Shown here one piece after another: positions 25,877 to 33,978 of a stretch of DNA of 64,000 bases (position 1 is its first letter; every line of letters begins with the position of its first letter). The notes beneath the pieces were generated by a model, which was not told the DNA's origin, did no database searches, and saw only the letters and a program-made list of their open reading frames with translations. This DNA comes from Arthrobacter sp. ISL-5 (GTDB lineage: Bacteria; Actinomycetota; Actinomycetes; Actinomycetales; Micrococcaceae), in the NCBI RefSeq assembly GCF_018613835.1, contig NZ_JAGGPM010000016.1, positions 53,968 to 117,967 of the forward strand. The letters run 5' to 3'. The translations under genes were made by a program, and so were the position numbers.

Positions 25877-26359
25877 ATGAACGTGGAAGAGACGGACCTC
25901 CCCGGCCTCGGCAGGCGCAAGGACTTCATGACGGTCTCCGGCCGGAGGATCGGTGTGGTGGAGCTGCGCGAAGGCCAGACAGAACTGTTCGTGTCCACCT
26001 GGGACGATCCGGACACGTGCCAGGCATCGATTCCACTGACCGGTGATGAAGCCGCCACTCTGGGCAATCTGCTGGGCGGCCAGCATCTGGCCATGAAACT
26101 CACGGAAGCCCACCGGGAGATACCGGGGATCGTCACGAGGCAGTTCTCGATCACCGCGGGCTCACCGTTCCAAAACCAGCCCATGGGCAAGGCGTGCATT
26201 CGCACCCGGTGCGGCGTTTCGATTGTGGCGATCATGCGTGAAGGTGAGGTGGTCCCCTCGCCGGGGCCCGACGTCGTTCTTCACTCAGGCGATCTGCTCG
26301 TCGCCGTCGGTACGCAAGAAGGGCTTGATACAGCGGCCGATATCCTGCGCAACGGCTGA
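25877..26359 (+). CDS. khtT: Cation:proton antiporter regulatory subunit, KhtT-like
   Basis: 160 residues. The N-terminal part is a soluble domain with EETDLPGLGRRKDFMTVSGR; the C-terminal ~75 residues form an RCK-C/TrkA-C domain (GVSIVAIMREGEVVPSPGPD, VVLHSGDLLVAVGTQEGLD). KhtT proteins bind nucleotides and gate the KhtU antiporter. It is 5 bp before khtU and starts from a leaderless-type promoter next to the family-A repeat. Confidence 0.9.
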   Translation: MNVEETDLPGLGRRKDFMTVSGRRIGVVELREGQTELFVSTWDDPDTCQASIPLTGDEAATLGNLLGGQHLAMKLTEAHREIPGIVTRQFSITAGSPFQNQPMGKACIRTRCGVSIVAIMREGEVVPSPGPDVVLHSGDLLVAVGTQEGLDTAADILRNG

Positions 26360-26364
26360 CGCCG

Positions 26365-27549
26365 ATGGACGAGCTGGCACTGACCCTCATTGAACTGGGG
26401 GCCGTCGTGTTCAGCCTGGGCCTGCTGGCCCGGCTCGCGGGGCGGATCGGCATGTCGCCCATCCCGTTGTACCTGGTGGGAGGCCTGTTCTTCGGCGCCG
26501 GCGGGCTGATGAAGCTTGAAGGCATCCAGAGTTTCGCGCATCTCTCCGGCGAGATCGGTGTGATCCTGCTGCTGTTAATGCTCGGGTTGGAATATTCGGC
26601 TTCAGAGCTGGTTACCGGTATGCATCGCTCCTGGAAGGGCGGTGTCCTGGACCTTGTCTTGAATTTCCTTCCCGGAGCAGCTCTTGCCGTAATGCTGGGA
26701 TGGGGCCCGGCAGGCGCAATGGTGATGGGCGGGATCACCTACATCTCTTCCTCCGGCATTGCGGCCAAGGTCATCACGGACCTTGGCCGAATCGGTAACA
26801 GGGAAACGCCGGTGATTCTCTCAATCCTGGTGTTCGAGGACCTGGCGATGGCCATGTACCTGCCCATTCTTACCGCAACGCTCGCAGGGATCAGCTTCCT
26901 CGAAGGCCTGCTGACTGTTGGCATCTCACTGGCCGTGGTCACAGTGGTACTGGCGGTGGCGCTCCGGCACGGCCATCACGTCTCCAAGGCAGTGCACAGC
27001 GAAAATTCCGAGGTCTTCCTCCTCAACCTGCTGGGTGCAGCGCTTCTGGTTGCAGGTTTGGCGTCGGCGTTGCAGGTGTCGGCCGCGGTTGGTGCCTTCT
27101 TGCTCGGCATCGCCATTTCAGGTGCGACGGCCGATAGCGCGACCCGGATCCTTGAGCCGCTGCGCGATCTGTTCGCCGCCATCTTCTTCGTGGCCTTCGG
27201 ACTCAACACGAATCCGGCATCCATCCCCCCGGTACTCGGCTGGGCGCTCGTCCTGGCCGTAGTCACGGCCGCCACGAAGATGATTACAGGGGTGTGGGCG
27301 GCCAAGCGGGCAGGCATTGGGCGGCGCGGCCGGTTCCGCGCAGGAGCTGCGCTCGTTGCCCGCGGCGAGTTCTCAATCGTCATCGCCGGCCTCGCTGTGG
27401 CTTCCGGGGCGGCGTCCACCGAACTTGCCGCCCTCGCAACGGCCTACGTCCTGCTGATGGCGATCATTGGCCCGCTTGCTGCCCGGTATGTGGAGCCTGT
27501 GCTGCAGAAATTCACCCGGCCGGCAGCTCCCGACGCCGTCCACGCCTAG
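26365..27549 (+). CDS. khtU: Cation:proton antiporter, KhtU-like (CPA2)
   Basis: 394 residues with about twelve membrane helices and the Na+/H+ exchanger domain of the CPA2 family: LARLAGRIGMSPIPLYLVGG, GEIGVILLLLMLGLEYSASE, ILVFEDLAMAMYLPIL and the closing RGEFSIVIAGLAVASG. With KhtT it should form a K+(NH4+)/H+ antiporter for pH and potassium control. Only 5 bp separate the genes. The IS481 element starts about 80 bp downstream. Confidence 0.92.
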   Translation: MDELALTLIELGAVVFSLGLLARLAGRIGMSPIPLYLVGGLFFGAGGLMKLEGIQSFAHLSGEIGVILLLLMLGLEYSASELVTGMHRSWKGGVLDLVLNFLPGAALAVMLGWGPAGAMVMGGITYISSSGIAAKVITDLGRIGNRETPVILSILVFEDLAMAMYLPILTATLAGISFLEGLLTVGISLAVVTVVLAVALRHGHHVSKAVHSENSEVFLLNLLGAALLVAGLASALQVSAAVGAFLLGIAISGATADSATRILEPLRDLFAAIFFVAFGLNTNPASIPPVLGWALVLAVVTAATKMITGVWAAKRAGIGRRGRFRAGAALVARGEFSIVIAGLAVASGAASTELAALATAYVLLMAIIGPLAARYVEPVLQKFTRPAAPDAVHA

Positions 27550-27629
27550 GGCCCGCCGGAGCCCTGCCGCGGGCTAGTCCCCGCTCATCGATGCGTGAGG
27601 TCTCGGCTTGTCCGTGCTGCCAAAGTGCC

Positions 27630-29008
27630 TGTGGAGTCTCATGACTTAATGGACACTTCTGTCTCAGGACATCGTGGACAGTGTGTCTCGGGACTTCGTG
27701 GACGCTGGGGCGGGTTTGCTCTCGTTATGAGCAAATTCAACCCGGATATCAAGGTCCGGCATTTGGTGGCGACGTGGCCCGAGGACGCTCCGCGGGGTGC
27801 GGTGACGCGGTTCTGCCGGCGCCCTGGGGTTTCCCGGGCTTGGTTCTACAAGATCAGGGCCGCGGCCGTGGACGCAGGACCGATCAAGGCGATGGAAACG
27901 GACTCCACCAAGCCCAAGACCAGCCCGTCTCAAGTCGGTCCCGGCACCGTTGAATTGGTGCTGTTGACGAGGGAGTCCCTGAAGCAGGCCGGCTATGACT
28001 ACGGGCCGTTGAGTGTGGCCGCGAAACTACGCCGTCAAGGGTTCGAACCTCCATCCCGTGCGACCTTGGCCCGGATCTTTACCAGGGCCGGGGTTGTGGT
28101 CCCGGAGCCACGGAAAAAGCCTCGCAGTGCCTATCGCAGATTCGTCTATCCGGAGCCCAACGGATGCTGGCAGATCGACTCGACCGAGTGGCTGCTGGCC
28201 AACGGCACAAAGGTCGCAATCTTCCAGATCGTTGATGACCACTCCCGCCTGGCACTGGCCTCGCTCGTGGCAAGCGGGGAGACCAGCGAAGCGGCCATCC
28301 GGGTCGTGAATACAGCCATCGAACGCCACGGAGTCCCTCGGAAATTCCTCTCCGATAACGGCTCAGCGTTCAACCCCACCCGGATGGGGCGGACCGGCGC
28401 CCTGGTGGAATACCTGAAATCCCTCGGTGTCGAGCCGATCACCGGCAAGCCATACAAGCCCACCACTCAGGGCAAGAACGAGCGCTTCCACCGGACCCTG
28501 CACCTGTTCCTGAACAAGCGGCCGCCGGCTGCCACGATGGACGTGCTACAAGCCCACATTGACGTGTTCGACCGGTATTACAACAACGAACGCGAACACC
28601 AGTCGCTGCCTCCGGGTACTACTCCGATCGAGGCCTGGAACGCGACTGCGAAAGCCGATCCGCCGCAGCCTGTGGCGCCGGAAACCACCACGGCCCCGCC
28701 GCGCCGCAGCGTCCGCCGCACCGCCAATCTCAAAGGCGAAGCAACCGTTGTGGGCACCCGCTTCAAACTCGGCAAAGAGTACATCGGCCACGAAATACAC
28801 GTCCTCTACGACGACGAAACCATCATGTTCTTCGACTCCCCCGGAACAGAAATCATCAGCCACGCACGCCCGCCAAGATTCACGAACTACGTCGGCAACA
28901 ACAAACCCCGCGGATTCCTGGCCACCCAAACGTCCACGAAGTCCTGAGACAGGAAACGTCCACGATCAACTGAGACATGAAGTGTCCGCGATGTGCTGAG
29001 ACATGACA
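27630..29008 (+). mobile_element. IS481-family insertion sequence, complete
   Basis: About 1.38 kb with one intact transposase gene. Ends begin TGTGGAGTCTCA on the left and, on the opposite strand, TGTCATGTCTCA on the right. Each end carries three copies of a ~20-bp unit, consensus TGTCTCAGGACxTCGTGGAC: left at about 27634, 27660 and 27684; right (inverted) at 28932, 28958 and 28984. No clear target duplication is found; AAGTGCC occurs just left of the element and 8 bp beyond the right end. It is inserted between khtU and dcd without breaking either. Confidence 0.88.
27727..28947 (+). CDS. IS481-family DDE transposase
   Basis: 406 residues, apparently intact. The N-terminal ~55 residues form an HTH (KVRHLVATWPEDAPRGAVTR, FCRRPGVSRAWFYK); the integrase core carries the catalytic triad in WQIDSTEW, LSDNGSAF and QGKNERFHRTL. 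The C-terminal part contains a mu-transposase-like segment (ATVVGTRFKLGKEYIGHEI). The ATG at 27727 follows the third left-end repeat; an in-frame upstream extension would run through the terminal repeats and is unlikely. The stop lies inside the first right-end repeat. Confidence 0.95.
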   Translation: MSKFNPDIKVRHLVATWPEDAPRGAVTRFCRRPGVSRAWFYKIRAAAVDAGPIKAMETDSTKPKTSPSQVGPGTVELVLLTRESLKQAGYDYGPLSVAAKLRRQGFEPPSRATLARIFTRAGVVVPEPRKKPRSAYRRFVYPEPNGCWQIDSTEWLLANGTKVAIFQIVDDHSRLALASLVASGETSEAAIRVVNTAIERHGVPRKFLSDNGSAFNPTRMGRTGALVEYLKSLGVEPITGKPYKPTTQGKNERFHRTLHLFLNKRPPAATMDVLQAHIDVFDRYYNNEREHQSLPPGTTPIEAWNATAKADPPQPVAPETTTAPPRRSVRRTANLKGEATVVGTRFKLGKEYIGHEIHVLYDDETIMFFDSPGTEIISHARPPRFTNYVGNNKPRGFLATQTSTKS

Positions 29009-29060
29009 CGGAGCCTAAGTGCCGAGATCTCACGCCTCGGCGGCAAAGCCCGCCAAAAAC

Positions 29061-29636
29061 CTAGATGTCCGTGCGGTGGAAGTTCAGGTGGCTGCGGCTC
29101 GCGGTGGGTCCGCGCTGGCCCTGGTAGCGGTTGCCGTATTCGCCGGAACCGTAGGGGAATTCGGCGGCGGACGACAACCGGAAGAAGCAAAGCTGGCCGA
29201 TCTTCATGCCGGGCCACAGCTTGATGGGCAGCGTGGCCATGTTGGACAGCTCCAGCGTGACGTGGCCGGAGAATCCGGGGTCGATGAAGCCGGCGGTGGA
29301 GTGCGTCAGCAGGCCCAGCCGGCCGAGCGAGGACTTGCCCTCGAGGCGCGCGGCGATGTCGTCCGGCAGCGTCACGGTCTCATACGTGGAGCCGAGCACG
29401 AACTCGCCGGGGTGCAGGATGAACGGTTCGCCCTCTTCCACTTCCACCAGCCGGGTCAGCTCGGGCTGGTCTTCCGCGGGGTCGATGTGCGCGTACTTGT
29501 GGTTGTCGAACAGCCGGAAAAAGCGGTCAATCCGGACGTCCACCGAGGACGGCTGAACCATCGCGGAGTCGTACGGATCGAGAACAATCCGTTCGGAATC
29601 AATTTCGGCACGAATGTCGCGGTCAGAGATCAGCAC
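29061..29636 (-). CDS. dcd: dCTP deaminase
   Basis: 191 residues from the GTG at 29636 ([12 protein letters not shown]), the usual family length; the upstream in-frame start adds 13 atypical residues. Trimeric dUTPase-fold features are [50 protein letters not shown] (active-site region) and [18 protein letters not shown]. It makes dUTP (or dUMP in bifunctional forms) from dCTP for thymidylate synthesis. TATTTT ends 7 nt before the GTG, suggesting a leaderless mRNA. Confidence 0.96.
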   Translation of the reverse strand: MLISDRDIRAEIDSERIVLDPYDSAMVQPSSVDVRIDRFFRLFDNHKYAHIDPAEDQPELTRLVEVEEGEPFILHPGEFVLGSTYETVTLPDDIAARLEGKSSLGRLGLLTHSTAGFIDPGFSGHVTLELSNMATLPIKLWPGMKIGQLCFFRLSSAAEFPYGSGEYGNRYQGQRGPTASRSHLNFHRTDI

Positions 29637-29643
29637 GCCTTCC

Positions 29644-29649
29644 AAAATA
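29644..29649 (-). promoter_or_regulatory. -10 box TATTTT of dcd
   Basis: TATTTT on the minus strand, seven bases, then GTG at 29636. A leaderless start fits, although GGAAGG also lies very close to the GTG. Confidence 0.4.
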
Positions 29650-29740
29650 GCATTGCTGGCGCCCGCGCCTCCCATTAGGGTTGCGAGAACAATCCGGCCG
29701 ACGGTCTCACGTCACACGGCCAAAATAGAGCTGGGGATAT

Positions 29741-31603
29741 TTGAAGAAGATTGCGGCCCACGCCGTCGTGGCGATCATGTGTGCCCTCGCACTGGCTGCG
29801 CCCGCGGCGGGCCCGCATCCGGTGCAGGCAGTCAGTCCTGCGCAGGCAGGCAGTCCGGCGGCCGCAACAGTCGGAACGCCGGTGACGCCACTTACCCCCA
29901 GCGCTTCCCCGGACATGCCCGACGACGGCGGACCGGCCACCGCAGCTCCCTCACCCGGGCGGCCACTCGCCGAAGCGGCCAACGCGGGGGGAGGCAAGGC
30001 AGCCGCCGCCCCCGCCCCGGGTTCGCCCTCCGTCCCGTCCGCAGTGGGAGCAGGGTCTGCAACGCCAGCAGGACCCGCCGCGGCAGAGGAACCGGCCGTC
30101 TCCCCGGCGCCGGAACCGGCAGTGTCCCCGGAACCGGCCGAATCCTCGGAACCTGCAGGCACAGGAACTCCCGCAGGCGACCCATCAGGAGCGGCCGCCG
30201 CCGGTCCGTCTGAGCCGGCATCCATCCCGCCGCTGTCAGCTCCGGACGACGCATTCTCCTTTCCGCAGGAGCCAGCCCAAACAGGATCCGCCCAAACAGA
30301 ACCCGGGCCTGCCCCGCGAGCACTAACTCCCGAGGCACTGGTTCCGGACAGCAACGCGGCCCAGGTCGCCGCCGTCTTCAACGCGATCAACACGTACCGG
30401 GCATCCCTGGGCCTGCCCGCGGTGATGTACCACGCCACCGTTGCGGGCATGGCGCAGGAGTGGTCCGACAGCATCGCCGCCCGCGAGGTCATCGAGCACC
30501 GGGCCAGCTTCTGGACGGATGCCCGGGCGCTGAGTCCGGACAACGGCGCGGGCGAGGTCATCGCCGTCCGCTGGGACCGGGACGCCGCGCAGCTCGTCGA
30601 GTGGTGGAAGGGCTCCCCAGCCCACAATGCCATCCTCACTGATCGCCGGTTCAACGTGGTGGGCATCGGGATCACATTTACCGACGGCAACTGGCAGACC
30701 ACCCCGGGCCGCTACACCATGTGGGGCGTGGTGGACTTCTTCGGCTACAGCGGCCTTCCGTCCGGGACCACCGCCGGCCCTGGCGGCAGCGCCGACGGCC
30801 CGGTCCAGCCAACCGATGTGTGCGAACCCCTGGTCAAGCACATGCCGCCGACCCTTGACCTGGCCACGGCCGCCATCAGGAGTGCCGGTGACCTGCTGTC
30901 CATGGACGCGGCGGGCCAATTGATCAACCGCCCGTCGCTCGGGAACGGGTTGTTTGGTCCGGCTGAGGTTGCCGGTTCGGGATTTGCCGCCGCCCAGGCC
31001 GTTTTTGTCACGGACTGGGAGCGAGACGGCATCTTTGACGTGCTGGCGCAGTGGGCGGACGGCCGGCTGACGCTGCATTCCGGGGCACTGGCGGGCGGTT
31101 TCCTGGCGCCTGTCACGCTGGGCCAGTCCGGCTGGGCGGGGCTGACGCTGGCAACCGGCGGATGGTGCTCGGCCAACCGGCTTCCCCAGCTCCTGGCCTT
31201 GGATTCCGCGGCAAACCTCTGGCTGTACCCGAACCTGGGCAGCGGCGACCTGGTCCAGCGCACGCTGATCGCGTCCGGCGTTTCGGCGACGTGCCTGGCC
31301 ATGGTCGATTTCGACGGCGACGGTTTCCAGGATCTGCTGGCCCGCCAGGGCGACGGTAACGTCCTCCTGTACCGGGGATCCGGCACGCCGTGGCCCAAGG
31401 CCGAGGCCCGAACCGCGGTGACCAGCGGCTGGGGTGACGTGTCGGCGATCCGCTCCCTGCGGGACGTCACGGGCTCCTATTCCGCCGGGCTGGCGCTGCA
31501 GAGGGCGGGCAATTCCGTGCAGTACCTGGGCCTCAGCGGCGGAGCCCTGAGCGCGCCGTCAGCAGTTCCAGGAACCTGGACCGGCCAGCGGCTCGCGCAG
31601 TAA
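29741..31603 (+). CDS. Secreted CAP-domain protein with C-terminal FG-GAP/VCBS repeats
   Basis: 620 residues from a TTG with GGGGA upstream. A signal peptide (KKIAAHAVVAIMCALALAAP) is followed by a long Pro/Ala/Glu/Ser-rich linker to about residue 200. Residues about 205-335 form a CAP/SCP domain (AVFNAINTYRASLGLPAVMY, MAQEWSDSIA, WWKGSPAHNAILTD, FGYSGL). The last ~260 residues hold FG-GAP/VCBS-like units (VFVTDWERDGIFDVLAQWAD, MVDFDGDGFQDLLARQGDG) with calcium-binding type DxDxDG loops, probably a beta propeller. Expected extracellular; CAP-protein function in bacteria is poorly defined. Confidence 0.88.
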   Translation: MKKIAAHAVVAIMCALALAAPAAGPHPVQAVSPAQAGSPAAATVGTPVTPLTPSASPDMPDDGGPATAAPSPGRPLAEAANAGGGKAAAAPAPGSPSVPSAVGAGSATPAGPAAAEEPAVSPAPEPAVSPEPAESSEPAGTGTPAGDPSGAAAAGPSEPASIPPLSAPDDAFSFPQEPAQTGSAQTEPGPAPRALTPEALVPDSNAAQVAAVFNAINTYRASLGLPAVMYHATVAGMAQEWSDSIAAREVIEHRASFWTDARALSPDNGAGEVIAVRWDRDAAQLVEWWKGSPAHNAILTDRRFNVVGIGITFTDGNWQTTPGRYTMWGVVDFFGYSGLPSGTTAGPGGSADGPVQPTDVCEPLVKHMPPTLDLATAAIRSAGDLLSMDAAGQLINRPSLGNGLFGPAEVAGSGFAAAQAVFVTDWERDGIFDVLAQWADGRLTLHSGALAGGFLAPVTLGQSGWAGLTLATGGWCSANRLPQLLALDSAANLWLYPNLGSGDLVQRTLIASGVSATCLAMVDFDGDGFQDLLARQGDGNVLLYRGSGTPWPKAEARTAVTSGWGDVSAIRSLRDVTGSYSAGLALQRAGNSVQYLGLSGGALSAPSAVPGTWTGQRLAQ

Positions 31604-31748
31604 ACCCAGGAAATCGCCGCAGAGCGCGTGCGGCATCCCTTCGCCACGGCGGCTTCCCTACGGTACGCCGCCGGAACGGCGCGGCAGCGACCCAAGGGTC
31701 CGGCAGCGGAACCGCACCGCACCGGAACCGCAGCCCCGCCGCGGAGTC

Positions 31749-32195
31749 CTAGTCCGCCGTCGGACGCCCTTCGAGCACGGCCCTGAGCCGCTCCAGCTGC
31801 GCGACCTGCGCTTTCAGCCTCCGCTGGGCCGCCGGGCGGGCGAGACTCCGGAGTCCTTTGAGCGGGGATTCGAGGGCGAAGCGCACGCGCGTTCCGGCGC
31901 CCTCCGTGCTGAGGTAGAACCCGCCATGGGGCAAGGACGGCCCGGCCACCACCTGGAACCGGATTTCGGCGCCCGGCCGTGCGTGCGTGATCTCAAAGTC
32001 CCCCGCGACCGGACGGCCCCGTGGACCGGTAAGTGTCACCTGGTACCGTGCACCGGCACTCCCCGCGCTGCCCGAACTCAGGCTGATGCTGCGGATACCC
32101 TGCTGCCACAACGGGAGGTTCAGCCCGTTCAGCAGGAAGGTGTAGACCGTCATCGCATCGCGCTGCACGAGGACCTCGTGTTCTGCAAATGCCAT
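31749..32195 (-). CDS. SRPBCC (START-like) family protein
   Basis: 148 residues. EHEVLVQRDAMTVYTFLLNG at the N-terminus, GARYQVTLTGPRGRPVAGDF, FQVVAGPSLPHGGFYLSTE and TRVRFALESPLKGLRSLARP give the strand pattern of the SRPBCC ligand-binding fold. AAAAGGAT lies just before the ATG. The ligand is unknown; such proteins in actinobacteria include polyketide-cyclase-like and lipid-binding members. Soluble. Confidence 0.85.
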   Translation of the reverse strand: MAFAEHEVLVQRDAMTVYTFLLNGLNLPLWQQGIRSISLSSGSAGSAGARYQVTLTGPRGRPVAGDFEITHARPGAEIRFQVVAGPSLPHGGFYLSTEGAGTRVRFALESPLKGLRSLARPAAQRRLKAQVAQLERLRAVLEGRPTAD

Positions 32196-32437
32196 CGGAT
32201 CCTTTTCCAGCGTCGGGCGGTTCGCGTAGCCCGTTCCCCCGATCTGCAGCTAACTGGACTCAGGATAGCCAGCGGCGCGAAGCCCCGGTGAAAGCTGGCC
32301 GGGCCTTTACCGAAGAGTTACGGGAGTCAGCAGGTGGGCCGGCCCGGAGAACGCGCGCAGGGCACGGAGCGGCGGTGACCCTGCCCGCGACGCAACTGCG
32401 CTAAGCTAGGTTCTGCGCCAGCGATATCCGGTGCAAT

Positions 32438-32511
32438 GCGGCTGTAGCACAATGGTAGTGCGCTAGCTTCCCAAGCTCGACACGCGGGTTCGATTCCCGT
32501 CAGCCGCTCCA
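32438..32511 (+). tRNA. tRNA-Gly, anticodon CCC
   Basis: Folds as acceptor GCGGCTG / CAGCCGC, D arm GCAC / GTGC, anticodon loop TTCCCAA (anticodon CCC, reads GGG) and T arm CGGGTTCGATTCCCG. A CCA end is encoded at 32509-32511. The anticodon stem CTAGC / GCTCG has one T-C mismatch. Confidence 0.95.
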
Positions 32512-32668
32512 TTTTCCGTCCAGGAGGCCATCACGGCCCCCGCCCGCCTGGAGCCGTGCGAGAGCCGGCCCGGAGCCGCCCGAGACCGGGCCATTCCCGC
32601 AGCCCATTAGGCAGCTACCTGTATCGTCAGAAGTCAGGAACCTCTTCGGTTCCGCTACAGGAGCAACC

Positions 32669-32815
32669 ATGGCTGACAAGTCCCCCCGTCAAGCAGCATC
32701 CAAAAAATCCGGCAAATCCATCAAGGAAAAGCGCGCCGACAAGAGAGCCGCCGCAGCACCGGCCAGCTCACTGGACAAGACCAGCGCCAAGCCGGTGACG
32801 GCAAAGAAGAAGTGA
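32669..32815 (+). CDS. Small lysine/alanine-rich basic protein, 48 residues
   Basis: ACAGGAGC precedes the ATG at 32669. The product (MADKSPRQAASKKSGKSIKE then KRADKRAAAAPASS ... KPVTAKKK) is very basic and low-complexity, without membrane helices, and probably binds nucleic acid or is disordered. Its stop TGA overlaps the GTG start of the next gene (GTGA), suggesting translational coupling. Similar small basic proteins occur in related actinobacteria, though no function is known to me. Confidence 0.62.
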   Translation: MADKSPRQAASKKSGKSIKEKRADKRAAAAPASSLDKTSAKPVTAKKK

Positions 32816-33975
32816 CCGGCTCGCCGAACCATCTCACCCTCGGGGTTGTCTCGTCGTCACGCAAACCGGATGAACGCCGCCTCCCCCTGCACCCCCTCCA
32901 CCTTGAGCGCATCGCCCCGGAGCTGCGCCAGCGCATGATCCTCGAGCGCGGCTACGGCGAACGCTTCGGCTTTTCCGACGCCCAGCTCGCCCCGCTGGTG
33001 GGCAGCCTGGCCGGCCGCGAAGAGCTGCTGGCGAAGGCCGACGCCGTCCTGCTGCCCAAGCCGCAGCCGCAGGACCTCGCCGAACTGCGCGACGGCCAGG
33101 TCCTCTGGGGCTGGCCGCACTGTGTCCAGGACCGCGCCATCACCCAGCTGGCCATCGACAAGAAGCTCACGCTGATCGCCTTCGAGGCCATGAACCACTG
33201 GGCCAGCGACGGCGGATTCGGCCTGCACGTGTTCCACAAGAACAACGAACTCGCAGGCTACTGCTCGGTGATCCACGCCCTGGCCCTGACCGGGTCCACT
33301 GGCGATTACGGCCGGCGGCTCAGCGCCGTCGTCATCGGTTTCGGCGCGACCGCACGCGGTGCGGTGACGGCCCTGAACGCCCACGGCATCCATGACGTCC
33401 AGGTGCTGACCAACAGGGGTGTGGCCGCGGTGGGCTCCCCCATCCACTCGGTGCGGATCGCGCAGTTCGACCACGATGACAAGGCGCCGTTCCTCAGCCA
33501 GGTCATCACCGAACGCGGCCGCGTCCCGCTGGCCCCGTTCCTGGCCGAAAGCGACATCGTGGTCAACTGCACCCTGCAGGACCCCAACAATCCGCTGACG
33601 TACCTGCGGACGGAGGACCTGGGCGCATTCCGGCCGGGAAGCCTGATTGTGGACGTCTCCTGCGACGAGGGCATGGGCTTCAGCTGGGCCAGGACCACCA
33701 CGTTCGCCGAGCCGATGTTCACCGTGGGCGACCACATCGACTACTACGCGGTGGACCACAGCCCGTCCTACCTGTGGAACTCCTCCAGCTGGGAAATCAG
33801 CGAGGCGCTCCTGCCGTTCCTCGAGACGGTCATGTCCGGCCCCGCCGCGTGGGAGGACAGCGACACCATCGCCCGCGCCATCGAAATCCGCGACGGCGCC
33901 ATCATCAACAAGGACGTGTTGGAGTTCCAGCGCCGGGAGGCTGATTACCCGCACGCGGTGCTGCCGGAAAGCTGA
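32812..33975 (+). CDS. N5-(carboxyethyl)ornithine synthase-like / alanine-dehydrogenase-family oxidoreductase
   Basis: 387 residues from the GTG at 32812, which overlaps the small basic protein gene. N-terminal TLGVVSSSRKPDERRLPLHP and ERGYGERFGFSDAQLAPL belong to the alanine dehydrogenase / transhydrogenase N-domain; the NAD(P)-binding Rossmann segment is LSAVVIGFGATARGAVTALN. DVSCDEGMGFSWARTTTFAE and YYAVDHSPSYLWNSSSWEIS fit carboxyethylornithine synthase, which reductively condenses ornithine (or lysine) with pyruvate. The exact substrate is uncertain. Confidence 0.82.
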   Translation: MTGSPNHLTLGVVSSSRKPDERRLPLHPLHLERIAPELRQRMILERGYGERFGFSDAQLAPLVGSLAGREELLAKADAVLLPKPQPQDLAELRDGQVLWGWPHCVQDRAITQLAIDKKLTLIAFEAMNHWASDGGFGLHVFHKNNELAGYCSVIHALALTGSTGDYGRRLSAVVIGFGATARGAVTALNAHGIHDVQVLTNRGVAAVGSPIHSVRIAQFDHDDKAPFLSQVITERGRVPLAPFLAESDIVVNCTLQDPNNPLTYLRTEDLGAFRPGSLIVDVSCDEGMGFSWARTTTFAEPMFTVGDHIDYYAVDHSPSYLWNSSSWEISEALLPFLETVMSGPAAWEDSDTIARAIEIRDGAIINKDVLEFQRREADYPHAVLPES

Positions 33976-33978
33976 GGC

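Noticed and set aside
27623..29023. AAGTGCC as target-site duplication of the IS481 element
   Set aside because: The left copy abuts the element but the right copy lies 8 bp beyond the apparent right end, so the match may be chance.
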